Assembly: GCA_947492525.1 (NCBI GenBank)
Contig: CANLNQ010000015.1
Coordinates: forward strand, 1-64,000
DNA length: 64,000 bases
DNA from: an uncultured Granulosicoccus sp.
GTDB lineage: Bacteria > Pseudomonadota > Gammaproteobacteria > Granulosicoccales > Granulosicoccaceae
Reading direction: 5' to 3'
In this document: piece after piece, positions 38,446 through 47,606 of the stretch
Layout: the number at the start of each line of letters is the position of its first letter
Position numbering within the stretch: the stretch's first letter is position 1
The notes under the pieces: model-generated
The model's database searches: none
Told to the model about the DNA's origin: nothing
The model's input: only the letters and a program-made list of their open reading frames with translations
Program-made: the position numbers and the translations under genes

Positions 38446-38739
38446 GAAGAATTCCCGTCTTGATTCTGTGTACGCTGATAACGGTTAGCGGCACTTCAGG
38501 AAATTTTCCGTAGCCTGCAAGCCCTCCCGGCTTCTCCGTTTCCGACTATTTGTGAGCGGACACACGTTTATCTTCTGTTGTGGTGCGAACCCTGCCGATC
38601 AAGACGCACCATGTCTTGCAGCGACACCGTCGGGAAGGAAGGCGCAAGGGAGCTGTGGTGGCTCAGGAGGGCTTAGGTGGCTTGCAGTGAGCCCAGGTGC
38701 AGGGCATCAACGGTAGGCAGGGTAGAAAGGGGATTCTGG
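38446..38739. other. Intergenic stretch upstream of the exported protein gene
   Basis: Apart from a possible promoter for the minus-strand exported protein, I see no gene. Small frames here are not supported. The neighbouring 38740-38847 is the minisatellite. Confidence 0.5.
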
Positions 38740-38847
38740 GCGAGACGGGCGAGACGGGCGAGACGGGCGAGACGGCGAGATGGCGAGACGGCAGACGGCA
38801 GACGGCAGACGGGTGAGACGGGTGAGACGGGTGAGACGGGCGGAGAA
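38740..38847. repeat. GA/CGGG minisatellite ending at the GT61 stop codon
   Basis: Short imperfect tandem units: four of GAGACGGGC (9 bp), then GAGATGGC and GAGACGGC, then three of AGACGGC (7 bp), then three of GTGAGACGG. The change between 7-, 8- and 9-bp units points to slippage. It ends right beside the minus-strand stop (38848-38850) of the GT61 gene. It is noncoding and strand-biased in G/A on the plus strand. Confidence 0.9.
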
Positions 38848-40122
38848 TCATTCAGGAATGGAACGCAATAGTTCCTGCGATACCTTGATCGACGCGACAA
38901 GACGTTCTGCCAGATTCTTGTTACTGCTGGTGACTTCCTTGTCGGTGATTCCAGAGCAGTTGTAGTTGTGATACCGCAAACCCAGAGCACTGGAAATGGA
39001 CCAGAAGCAGGGCTGGACGTGATCGCCATGGAATTCATGGACAGCAGTACCGTGCCTTGCGAACGCTAACAGACTCAATCCGGCACCATGAGGCGACACT
39101 ATGTGCGTGGCGTTGGCGAACATCGCAACCTGGTCCAGATAGGAATGGTTTTCCAGTTGCACGCAGGTGTAGCCCTTGTCTTCCAGAATGCCATAGGCGG
39201 TTTCCGGGTCGGTGAATCCTCGAACGTCACGCTTGATTGCCAGACGCGACGGAAATCGCTGTTGCTCCCCAGTCGTCCTGCTATCCAGACTGGGCAGGAA
39301 GGTTCTTCTGGCCCAATCAAGGTGACGTCGACTCTGGGCCATGCCCTGTTGATTCCGGATTCGTGCCATCAGCATCTGGTCGCAGGTCAGATGGCTGTCT
39401 TCGACATCGATGAATCTGATCTGCTCTGGCCGGATGCCTGCTGCCGTGAGTGTCTGAACCTGAAAGCCGCGATCGCGATCGTCTATCAGAATATGGTCGA
39501 TCTCAGTCAGAGGAATACCAGCCGATTGCACCAGTCCCAATGCGGGAAGGCAGTCATAGTGCCAGTGGTAGAAATTGTGAGAGTTGCGAGCCGCGAGCAG
39601 AATCGACAGCCCCGGCAGGTGTGTCGCCTTGTCTGTCTGTGTCGCTCGCGGGCCCAACAGGAACGCATTCATGGTGGAATGGTCCGAATTCATGACGCCA
39701 TCCTGATCGATGTAGAGCCTGTTGCGCCCATCGTAGATCAGGGTGCAATTCTGCATGACATCCAGGTACTCGGTACCGGTCTTGATCTGTTTTTCCAGAA
39801 AGGCGGAATTTCGATGGGGGTCATCGTTCAGGGGCGGGGCGAGCCAGTATTTTTCCTGCCCGTACCAATCGAGTCGGTGGCAGGAAGCCATGTCGAGAGA
39901 ACTCCCGTGCCTATAGGGGTTGAGCCCATGTCGTTCCTGTATGGATCGAGGTAGATTGCCTCGGTAAACTGTCCGGCTTTCTTCAATGGATCCGGTTTTC
40001 TCGAGATAGTCGGCCAGCGCAACGTAGTTGGAGCGCAACTGCGGCTGACGTCTGATGGCGTCGATCAGGCTCTCCTCGCTCTGCGAGAGGTGGGATTGAA
40101 TCAGATCTGGCATCGGGAGCAT
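38848..40122 (-). CDS. GT61 glycosyltransferase (DUF563), first of three paralogues
   Basis: The 424-aa protein shows TPR-like helices at the start (SNYVALADYLEKTGSIEESRTVYRGNL) and the GT61/DUF563 core: ARNSHNFYHWHYDCLPALGLV, ILIDDRDRGFQVQTL, RIRFIDVEDSH and ATHIVSPHGAGLSLLAF with VHEF. It probably transfers xylose or another pentose or hexose. It is the downstream gene of a three-gene set on the minus strand, starting at 40122 and ending at the minisatellite. Confidence 0.88.
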   Translation of the reverse strand: MLPMPDLIQSHLSQSEESLIDAIRRQPQLRSNYVALADYLEKTGSIEESRTVYRGNLPRSIQERHGLNPYRHGSSLDMASCHRLDWYGQEKYWLAPPLNDDPHRNSAFLEKQIKTGTEYLDVMQNCTLIYDGRNRLYIDQDGVMNSDHSTMNAFLLGPRATQTDKATHLPGLSILLAARNSHNFYHWHYDCLPALGLVQSAGIPLTEIDHILIDDRDRGFQVQTLTAAGIRPEQIRFIDVEDSHLTCDQMLMARIRNQQGMAQSRRHLDWARRTFLPSLDSRTTGEQQRFPSRLAIKRDVRGFTDPETAYGILEDKGYTCVQLENHSYLDQVAMFANATHIVSPHGAGLSLLAFARHGTAVHEFHGDHVQPCFWSISSALGLRYHNYNCSGITDKEVTSSNKNLAERLVASIKVSQELLRSIPE

Positions 40123-40148
40123 GTTCTTGCGCTCGTGTATCGGTAGGG

Positions 40149-41597
40149 TTAAGCCCGGGGCTCGCGGATGTCGAGATGATCGAGCAAGGCGGTCAGGGTT
40201 GTCAGGTCCACGGTCAGGTCACTCAGTCGACGCCGGTCTGCACTGGCGTGATAGCGCTCTCCATCAGCGCCTGCGTCGGGCACAAGGTTGGCGTCGTTGC
40301 CACAGTAGTGCACGGCATGTCGCAGCGCTGTTACTTCACTGGTCAGCCAGTAACAAGGGGCAATATGATCCTTGTAGAGTTCAATGATCGTGGTCTCGGG
40401 CTGGCAGAATACGATATTGGTAAATCCGGCACCATGTGCACCAAGGATGACAGATGCGCTACCGAACAGGTCGGCCTGTTCGGTTATGGACAGGCCTTCC
40501 AGATGAACACATTCGAAACCGCGTTTCTGCAGACACAGAACCAATGATTCTTCGTTGAGTATGGATCGACCGTTTGCGTGTTTTCTGCTGACGTACAGCC
40601 GTCTGTCTGCTGCAGGGCGGGTTCCTGTACCGAAACTGTCCTTGAGAAATGCCGGCGTCCAGGGAGCCAGGCCCTTGCCCAGGGAATTGCTGCCGAACAG
40701 CGGTATGTACAGTTGTTCGCAATCGAAATAGCTGGACTCGTCGCAGAAAACAAGCCTGTCCCTGCCAATGCCGAATCGTTGAAGAGACTCGAACTGGAAG
40801 TCATGCTGCAAGGGGTTGATCACGAAGTTCCGGATGCTGTTCAGTGGTACGCCGCTCTTCTGGAGAACCTGAATGCGGGGGAGGATGTCGTTCATCCAGT
40901 GGTAATAGTTGCCGGAGTTGCGATTTCCAAGCACACAGGTTCTGCCGGGCAATCTGTGCGCAGTGTGATGTCCCAGCGCGTCGTGTACGACCTCGGGAAG
41001 ACCGCGCGAGGCATCATCGATGACACGTCCCGACTTGTCCCAGGCTACCGTATTGAATCCGTCGAACCACAGCGAGCCCTTGTCAAGATGGAAGGTATAC
41101 GCCGCAGAGGAATTCAGCTCCGTCTGTGACAGCTCGGCTATCTCATGACGAGGCAGCATCAAGGGGGCTGTCAGCTGTCTGCATGCCGCTGTGTACGCCA
41201 TCAGTTTGCTGACATCAGTCGATTCACTGCTATCGATGATGGATAGCTCATCAGGGCTGAAATGTCGTGCTCTGATCGATGACGGCAAGCGATAGCGATG
41301 GCAGAGTGCAGCATCGGCCAGGCGATCTCTACCCTTGAGAGACTTTCCCAGTATTCTGATGGCTGCACCACTGTCGGGGCGTTTCTTCAGCGTTCTGATG
41401 GCGAATTCTTCGGCCGTCTCCCAGAGCTGATGGTCAAGGGCAATCTGACCGATTTCCCTGTACAGTGCGTGCGCATAACGGATATCGTGCGGGGCATCAC
41501 GACAGACATCGAATGAACTGTCCTCAAGTTCGTGTCTGGCATTCGCTTCCATCTTCAATTGGTCGAGTGCAAGCAACAATGCAGGTTTGCGCCGCAT
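40149..41597 (-). CDS. GT61 glycosyltransferase, second paralogue
   Basis: The 482-aa protein has N-terminal TPR-like repeats (ALYREIGQIALDHQLWETAEEFAIRTLKKRPDSGAAIRILGKSLKG) and the GT61 core with GNRNSGNYYHWMNDILPRIQVL, RRLYVSRKHANGRSI, ECVHLEGLSITEQADLFGSASVILGAHGAGFTN and TTIIELY. It overlaps the upstream paralogue by 1 bp (TGATG) and lies 26 bp upstream of the next. Confidence 0.9.
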   Translation of the reverse strand: MRRKPALLLALDQLKMEANARHELEDSSFDVCRDAPHDIRYAHALYREIGQIALDHQLWETAEEFAIRTLKKRPDSGAAIRILGKSLKGRDRLADAALCHRYRLPSSIRARHFSPDELSIIDSSESTDVSKLMAYTAACRQLTAPLMLPRHEIAELSQTELNSSAAYTFHLDKGSLWFDGFNTVAWDKSGRVIDDASRGLPEVVHDALGHHTAHRLPGRTCVLGNRNSGNYYHWMNDILPRIQVLQKSGVPLNSIRNFVINPLQHDFQFESLQRFGIGRDRLVFCDESSYFDCEQLYIPLFGSNSLGKGLAPWTPAFLKDSFGTGTRPAADRRLYVSRKHANGRSILNEESLVLCLQKRGFECVHLEGLSITEQADLFGSASVILGAHGAGFTNIVFCQPETTIIELYKDHIAPCYWLTSEVTALRHAVHYCGNDANLVPDAGADGERYHASADRRRLSDLTVDLTTLTALLDHLDIREPRA

Positions 41598-43000
41598 CAG
41601 GATGCCATGGCCCTTGTTCGCATCAGTGTGTCCAGGTACGACAGCAGATCATCCACATCCAGGTTCATGCCCTGATTGCGACGCTCGGCCAGACTCGACA
41701 CCTTTTGCACGGGCTCGCCGGCTTGCTGCGGTGATGGGGAAGGAGAACGGGCGAAATAGGCGTGGTAATCCAGTTCTGCCAATTCACTGAGTGCCCAGTA
41801 GCAGGGTACGACATAGCCATCGAAGAGTTCGATCACGGTGGTGCCTGCTTCGCAGAAGGCGATATTGGTCAGACCTGCACCGTGAGGTGCGATGACCAGT
41901 GTTGCGCTGGAGAGCAGGGAGGCTTGTTCCGTGACCGACAGGGTTTCCAGCGTGACAGTGCGCACGCCTCGTTGCCCGAGCTCCCGAGTCAATCGTTGTT
42001 CCTGACGGGGGGATCGGGTACCTCGGGAAGCGCGGGAGATATACAGCATTTCGCCACGAGTCGACGCCGGGTTGACGAAAACGGATTTCAGCCACAGAGG
42101 TACCCAGCGCGCCATGCCCAAGCCCAGTCCATTGTAGAATCGATCGCCGCGATCATTCTTCAGATAGGGCACGATCAGTTGCGTGCAACGTGTCAGGCCT
42201 TCGCTCCATGGGGCAATCAGTTTCTCTTCCGGTATGCCCACGTGCGTCAGTGTCTGTCTCTGAAAATCCGACTGACAACGCACCACGAAATGATCGATCG
42301 ATCCGAGATCGATTCCTGCAGCGGTGAGTATCGCAACCTTGGGAAGCACATCCATCATCCAGTGATAGTAGATCGAGGAGCTTCTGGCATCGAGAAAACA
42401 GACCGTGCCCGAGATCGTTCTTTCCGGGCGTTGCCTGGCGATATCCCTGATCAGGCAGGCATTGCCCTTGATATGTTCTTCGACCGTGTTGTATTCATTG
42501 TCGACAACCACGGTGTTGAATCCATCAAACCAGAAGGCCGCAGAGTCCATGACGCTGACGAAGCTGCCTCGGGACTCGGTTCTGCCTGCACGAAATTCCG
42601 GTCGTGTCGACGGGTCTGCATTGGATGCGGGAAGGCGAAGACGCAGGCTTTCACTACGGTGTGTCTTCAGGTGCTGACAATTTGACGCCTTGCGTGATCT
42701 GACAGTTCGCTGGATTGCAGATGCGGCATTGAAGTACTGCTTTTCTGCTGCCTCTGGTATGACTCCACGATGGCAGGCTATCGCTGACTCGGTGTCACCC
42801 ATGGCTTCATAGATCCTTCCGATCGAATGCAGCACGGGAGTAACGCCAGGACGAAGGGCATAGGCCCGAAACATGATTGCCAATGCGGGTTGGTATTGTC
42901 CGGTTTCGCTCAGTCGCTGACCTTCTTCTATCAGGCACTCCTGCAGTTTCTTCGTGGCCCTGCTGCAACGTTCTTCGGGGTCTATCTGATCTACTGTCAT
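41597..43000 (-). CDS. GT61 glycosyltransferase, third paralogue
   Basis: The 467-aa protein has TPR-like N-terminal helices (ALAIMFRAYALRPGVTPVLHSIGRIYEAMGDTESAIACHRG) and the GT61 core (DARSSSIYYHWMMDVLPKVAIL, MLYISRASRGTRSPRQEQRL, SSATLVIAPHGAGLTNIAFCEAGTTVIELF). It is the first gene of the minus-strand trio and divergent from the gene at 43247. The three share architecture but not close sequence, which suggests old duplication and different acceptors. Confidence 0.9.
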   Translation of the reverse strand: MTVDQIDPEERCSRATKKLQECLIEEGQRLSETGQYQPALAIMFRAYALRPGVTPVLHSIGRIYEAMGDTESAIACHRGVIPEAAEKQYFNAASAIQRTVRSRKASNCQHLKTHRSESLRLRLPASNADPSTRPEFRAGRTESRGSFVSVMDSAAFWFDGFNTVVVDNEYNTVEEHIKGNACLIRDIARQRPERTISGTVCFLDARSSSIYYHWMMDVLPKVAILTAAGIDLGSIDHFVVRCQSDFQRQTLTHVGIPEEKLIAPWSEGLTRCTQLIVPYLKNDRGDRFYNGLGLGMARWVPLWLKSVFVNPASTRGEMLYISRASRGTRSPRQEQRLTRELGQRGVRTVTLETLSVTEQASLLSSATLVIAPHGAGLTNIAFCEAGTTVIELFDGYVVPCYWALSELAELDYHAYFARSPSPSPQQAGEPVQKVSSLAERRNQGMNLDVDDLLSYLDTLMRTRAMAS

Positions 43001-43246
43001 GACTCCCTTGCTGGTTCATGAATCTGATTGCCGATTTACCTACACAAGCCATGCCAGCGATACCGACTGCTGCATTTCGGTGGCACGCTACGTGCAGATT
43101 CTCCCGGGTGAGCTCCGACCATTCGACTGGAAACGAATCAGACGCCGGAGGCTTCAGTTTTCGATGCAAACACGGGGCAGTGCAATGAGTTCGAGCAGGT
43201 CTTCAAGCAGAAAGTACAGTGGCACCTTGCTGGCAGGTGACGGCGT

Positions 43247-43855
43247 ATGAAAATCATTTTCCTGCTGCAGAAGGATGCCTGGTTCATCGAACATCAACAG
43301 GCCTGGTACCGCCTGAACGACAAGGCCGAGCTGGGTCTTGCCTTGAGCGCACTGGCCTTGAGCATGGTCAACCAGCATGACCTGGTCGAGCAACCTCATC
43401 AGGCGGGCACCGCCAGCATCAGTCAGACGGACAGTCGAACCTTGTCCGTCGTATTGAGTGGACCGGACAAGCAGCTCATCGACACCGTGGATGTGGTTCT
43501 GGATGAAAAGACGCTTCTGAACGTCGACTGGAGCACCAAGCCGTTCAGAGACGGGTGGATGAGTTCCGATGCCGTTGTGACACTGGATAATGTGGGGTCG
43601 ATGTACCTGGATGCCTATCTGCCAGCGCGCAGCGACTCTGATGGAAAACTTCTGACCATCTCCAATAGCGAGTCTGGTAGCCGCGTGGAAGTCTGGATTG
43701 CCAGGGATCAGAAAACACGTATTCCGCTTGTCGAGCAGGGTCACAAGGGAAAGGTCAGTTTGAGTCTGAGTTGCGAGCCCGAGAAGATCGATCAGACCAC
43801 CGATCCTCGGCAACTGGGCTTTGTCATGATTTCCGAAGAAGCCTTGCCGGTCTGA
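43247..43855 (+). CDS. Unknown 202-aa protein in the glycosyltransferase cluster
   Basis: I do not recognise it. There is no signal peptide or membrane segment. MKIIFLLQKDAWFIEHQQAWYRLNDKAELGLALSALALSMVNQ suggests an N-terminal alpha/beta part, and the C-terminal half is beta-rich (VVTLDNVGSMYLDAYLPARS, KLLTISNSESGSRVEVWI, GKVSLSLSCEPEKI). AGGTGA lies 7-8 bp before the ATG. It begins the plus-strand block of transferases (43247-50977) and may be an accessory or chain-length factor; that is a guess. Confidence 0.7.
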   Translation: MKIIFLLQKDAWFIEHQQAWYRLNDKAELGLALSALALSMVNQHDLVEQPHQAGTASISQTDSRTLSVVLSGPDKQLIDTVDVVLDEKTLLNVDWSTKPFRDGWMSSDAVVTLDNVGSMYLDAYLPARSDSDGKLLTISNSESGSRVEVWIARDQKTRIPLVEQGHKGKVSLSLSCEPEKIDQTTDPRQLGFVMISEEALPV

Positions 43856-43968
43856 TTCAGAGTGAATCGGCTCGATGGTTGCTGTGGGTAACTCGTCACG
43901 GCATCCGCATGGTCACTGCAATTCATACGAAGTGACCCACCAAACAAAGAAAACAAGGATCGAAGTCA

Positions 43969-46785
43969 ATGCATCCCAATGATGTCAAGGTAACCCGGCT
44001 GACACGAAACCTGATCAGCTTTTCAGAAGAGGTTGCAGCGTTCAGTCAGTCTGAAGCCAGACGGTACAAGACTGGAATCGCCGATGCTCGCAAGGCTGCC
44101 TTGAAGTCTGTACAGGAAGAACCCAGGACGAAGAAGCGTGGTCGTGCGGCGGTCGTTTCCTGGGACCTGGCGCATAATCCGGCAGGGCGGGCCTATGTCC
44201 TCTATCAGTTGCTGAAGAAGGACTGGAATGTCGATCTGATCGGTCCGATGTGGCCGCGCTACGGAACAGCCCTGTGGGGGCCGCTGACAGATTCCGATAT
44301 GCGGGTACGCAGTTTTCACTGTGCCGATTTTTCCGAATTCGTACCAAAGGCAGAAGCGCTCGCAGCTGGCCATCATTACGATATCGTGTACGTCTGCAAG
44401 CCGCGATTGCCCTCACTTTATCTGGGTGCGCTGATCAAGGAGGCCTGTGGTTGTCCTCTGGTTCTGGATGTAGACGACTTTGAATTGTCCTTCTTCAAGG
44501 ACGAAAGCTATGCGAGTGTCGCCGATCTCAAGGCTGATATACACGCCGCCTTGCATTTGCCCTTCGAGGAGCTGGCAACGCGCTATGCACAGAGCCTGAT
44601 TCCGTCCGCGGATGCCGTGACTGTGTCAAACGTGGCATTGCGTTCACGCTTCGGCGGGCACATGATTCGTCATGCACGGGACGAGACGCTGTTCAGCAAT
44701 TCGCCAGAGAGACGGGCGGCTGCCCGGCAGAAGCTGGGTATCGCCGACAACGAATTCGCGTTGGTATTCATCGGCACACCGCGTCCTCACAAGGGCGTGG
44801 TGGAAGTGACACGTGCGCTGGATGAACTGAATGATCCGGATGTCGTCTTCCATATTGTCGGAACAATCACTGACAAGGCACTGAAGGAAGAGCTGGAGAG
44901 TTTCTCTCGGGCGAGGGTCGTGATGCACCCGAATTGCGCTTTTGATGAATTGCCCGATCTGCTCGCCGGAGCCGACCTTGTTCCACTGATACAGGATGTG
45001 GACCATGCGATCAGCCAGTACCAGATTCCTGCAAAGGTATCCGATGCCCTGTCGCTGGGTGTACCTGTCATTGCAAGCCGAACGCCACCCCTGGAAGATC
45101 TGATTGCAAGTGGTGCCATCCAGGAGACCGACAACGAACGATTGAAGGATACCATCGCCCGGATGAAGGCCAGGGCAGGTGAACCGGCAGGGCAGGCCTC
45201 TCGGCAAAGCATGAACCAGGAGCGCCGGAGCTTTCTGGGCGAACTGGGGCTGGCAGTCAATCGTACGCGTCTCGATCAGGCCATCAGCGAAGCGCGGAGC
45301 GCCAGTCAGTCAAGGGCCGAGTCGGTCGAAGCCGCGGCAGGCGTTTCGCTGTTCCCCGCCAGAAAACCACAGCTCGATGATCGATGCTTGCCGCCTGAAC
45401 TGGCGGAACTGGTTGATATTTTCCGCGATCACTATCGTGGATTGAGAGGCGAAGTCTTCCGCTACGCCCGAGAACGACGGGGCGAACTGGAGCCTGTCAG
45501 GTCGTCGAAGCCTTCCGGTAAACCAGGCATTCTGCCTGCGATCATACGATCGCGTTCGACCAGCTATGACATTGCCTTCTTCTGGAAACAGAACGACAGC
45601 AACATCTATGGCAGGCGTTCCGACATGATCGCCAAGGAGTTTGTTCGATCGGGCCGTGTCAGGAAAATGGTGCATTTCGATGCCCCTGTTTCGATACCGT
45701 CAATGAACGATCAGTTCGAGAATCCGAAAGCGGAGAAAAACGGTCAACAGCAACTGATCATGACCAATCTCATTGATCGACAGATGGGGATATACGATAC
45801 GAGTATCGTGCGTAACCGAACCCATGTCTTTTCGAGGCAGCCCAAACCTGCGCGTCTGCTGGGTCAGGAGGTGCACTCCAAGGGCTCCTATGTTCGCTAT
45901 GTCAATGAACAACTGGAAGCGCATGGCATGCGTGCCCGCAATACTCTGGCCTGGTTCTGTCCGGTTATCTGGGATGCCCCGGAACTTGTCGAGAAGGTGG
46001 GTTTCGGTGGCGTTATCGCCGATCTCATCGATGATCAGCGAGCCTGGGATGGTACGCCGACTGCCAGGCGGCAGTTGGAAAAGAGCTACCAGGACACTCT
46101 GGGGGTTGCCGACCTGGTGTTCGCGAACTGCGATTCTCTGGCAGAAGCCATGCAGGAACATGCCAGCGATCGGATACACGTTGTGCCTAACGGGGCGGAG
46201 CGATTCGATCGTTTTCCCGATGCGCCCGTGCCGGATTCACTGAAGGATATCAAGGGACCCATTGTCGGCTACGTGGGTAATCTCAGAGACAGGATAGACT
46301 GGACCCTGTTGCATGAGGTGGTGGCGGCAATGCCCGATGTTTCCTTCGTGTTCTTTGGTCCATCGAGCGACAATCCCAATGCGGACAGCCTGTCGAAGCA
46401 TGCAAACGTGCATGTACCGGGGGTTGTACGCTATGACGAACTGGCATTTCATCTCAAATCCTTTGACGTTGGTATCGTGCCTCATCTGAACAATCAGTTG
46501 ACCGAGCGCATGAACCCGCTGAAGGTATACAACTATTTTGCGGCAGGTCTGCCGATCGTCTCGTCCGAAGTGGCGAATCTGGAGAGCCTGGGGAGTGGGC
46601 TGAAGACAGCAACGAATGCTGCTGATTTCATCAAGGCCATCAGGGAATCTCTGGACAGTCCCGTGGACACAAGCTCTGCAGACTGGCAGGCCACCATGGA
46701 CGTCATCGCCTGGGAGAGCCGGGTAGGCGAAATACTCGAGATCATGGATCAATCCTTGCACCGCAAGTTACGCAAGTCTGCCTGA
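43969..46785 (+). CDS. Large protein with two GT4-type glycosyltransferase modules
   Basis: The 938-aa protein carries two GT-B units. The first (about 50-420) has AGRAYVLYQLLKKDWNVDLIGPMW, LVLDVDDFE, ALVFIGTPRPHKGVVEVTRALDEL and QYQIPAKVSDALSLGVPVIAS (the usual E-x7-E is weak). The second (about 550-935) has GRRSDMIAKEFVRSGRVRKMVHFD, GVIADLIDDQRAWDG, LVFANCDSL and NPLKVYNYFAAGLPIVSSEVANLE. The pair may make two linkages in a row. An AAGGATCG-type ribosome site precedes ATG 43969. Confidence 0.85.
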   Translation: MHPNDVKVTRLTRNLISFSEEVAAFSQSEARRYKTGIADARKAALKSVQEEPRTKKRGRAAVVSWDLAHNPAGRAYVLYQLLKKDWNVDLIGPMWPRYGTALWGPLTDSDMRVRSFHCADFSEFVPKAEALAAGHHYDIVYVCKPRLPSLYLGALIKEACGCPLVLDVDDFELSFFKDESYASVADLKADIHAALHLPFEELATRYAQSLIPSADAVTVSNVALRSRFGGHMIRHARDETLFSNSPERRAAARQKLGIADNEFALVFIGTPRPHKGVVEVTRALDELNDPDVVFHIVGTITDKALKEELESFSRARVVMHPNCAFDELPDLLAGADLVPLIQDVDHAISQYQIPAKVSDALSLGVPVIASRTPPLEDLIASGAIQETDNERLKDTIARMKARAGEPAGQASRQSMNQERRSFLGELGLAVNRTRLDQAISEARSASQSRAESVEAAAGVSLFPARKPQLDDRCLPPELAELVDIFRDHYRGLRGEVFRYARERRGELEPVRSSKPSGKPGILPAIIRSRSTSYDIAFFWKQNDSNIYGRRSDMIAKEFVRSGRVRKMVHFDAPVSIPSMNDQFENPKAEKNGQQQLIMTNLIDRQMGIYDTSIVRNRTHVFSRQPKPARLLGQEVHSKGSYVRYVNEQLEAHGMRARNTLAWFCPVIWDAPELVEKVGFGGVIADLIDDQRAWDGTPTARRQLEKSYQDTLGVADLVFANCDSLAEAMQEHASDRIHVVPNGAERFDRFPDAPVPDSLKDIKGPIVGYVGNLRDRIDWTLLHEVVAAMPDVSFVFFGPSSDNPNADSLSKHANVHVPGVVRYDELAFHLKSFDVGIVPHLNNQLTERMNPLKVYNYFAAGLPIVSSEVANLESLGSGLKTATNAADFIKAIRESLDSPVDTSSADWQATMDVIAWESRVGEILEIMDQSLHRKLRKSA

Positions 46786-46921
46786 ACCGTTTTGCTGGAA
46801 TAGTGCGTCATGTGCCTGCAGTCACGTTCGGTATGAGCGGTCTGCAAGGCCATCATTGAATAAACCCTGATCGGAAGATCATGGGCCGGGATCTTGCCGG
46901 CCCTACGCTGGAGAATAGAAA

Positions 46922-47596
46922 ATGCTGTGGTGTGATGATTACCTGTTCGTACACTACCCGAAAACAGCCGGAAAGACGCTGACACGATTTTTCGTACAAG
47001 CATGGCCCCGACCGATAGCCGGGTATATTTCCAAGGGTCAGGTCAACGAGCTGGCAGACTGCGAGCTGGAAAAAACCGGTATCGTGGTGGGACGAGGACA
47101 TGAGAATCTGAGTCAGTCAGACGAGATCGTCTCTGCGCAAGGAGGGGACATCCGAAAGATGAAGGGAATCTTCTGCTGCATCCGCAATCCCTATGATCTG
47201 ATGGTCTCGAACTACCATTTCATGAGGCAGACCTACAAGGCCAACATGGAACGACCGAATTTCGTCATCGCGCATGAAAACGATTTCACGAGTTATTGCG
47301 AAAAGGTTGGTGTCAGTTCTCCGAAGAACTGGATGACCATTGACGGTGAACAGCCGGACAATCTGCAGATAATCAGATTCGAGCAAATGAACGATGATCT
47401 CAACCGTTACTCGGAGAAGTTCGGTTTCGACATGCCGGTTCTGGGGCATCTGAATGCCTCAAAACGCGCTCACTACAGCGAGTACATGTGTGATCGTTCC
47501 GAACAGGCCATCGCGAAGAAGTTCGCCTACTGGTTCGATGAGGGGTACTACGAGCGAGAGTCATTCGGAGACAAGGCACAATTGAAGTCTGCGTGA
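46922..47596 (+). CDS. Sulfotransferase-family protein 1
   Basis: The 224-aa protein has the 5'-PAPS loop HYPKTAGKTLTRFF near the N-terminus and the 3'-phosphate-type segment CCIRNPYDLMVSNYHF in the middle. It would transfer sulfate from PAPS to a sugar. A GGAG lies 6-9 bp before the ATG. It sits between two large transferases, so the capsule sugar is the likely acceptor. Confidence 0.8.
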   Translation: MLWCDDYLFVHYPKTAGKTLTRFFVQAWPRPIAGYISKGQVNELADCELEKTGIVVGRGHENLSQSDEIVSAQGGDIRKMKGIFCCIRNPYDLMVSNYHFMRQTYKANMERPNFVIAHENDFTSYCEKVGVSSPKNWMTIDGEQPDNLQIIRFEQMNDDLNRYSEKFGFDMPVLGHLNASKRAHYSEYMCDRSEQAIAKKFAYWFDEGYYERESFGDKAQLKSA

Positions 47597-47606
47597 TAGT
47601 ACTGTC

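Noticed and set aside
38673-39038. Leu/Ala/Arg- or Val/Ser/Pro-repeat small ORFs over the minisatellite
   Set aside because: The repeat gives open frames in several phases on both strands; it is noncoding tandem DNA.
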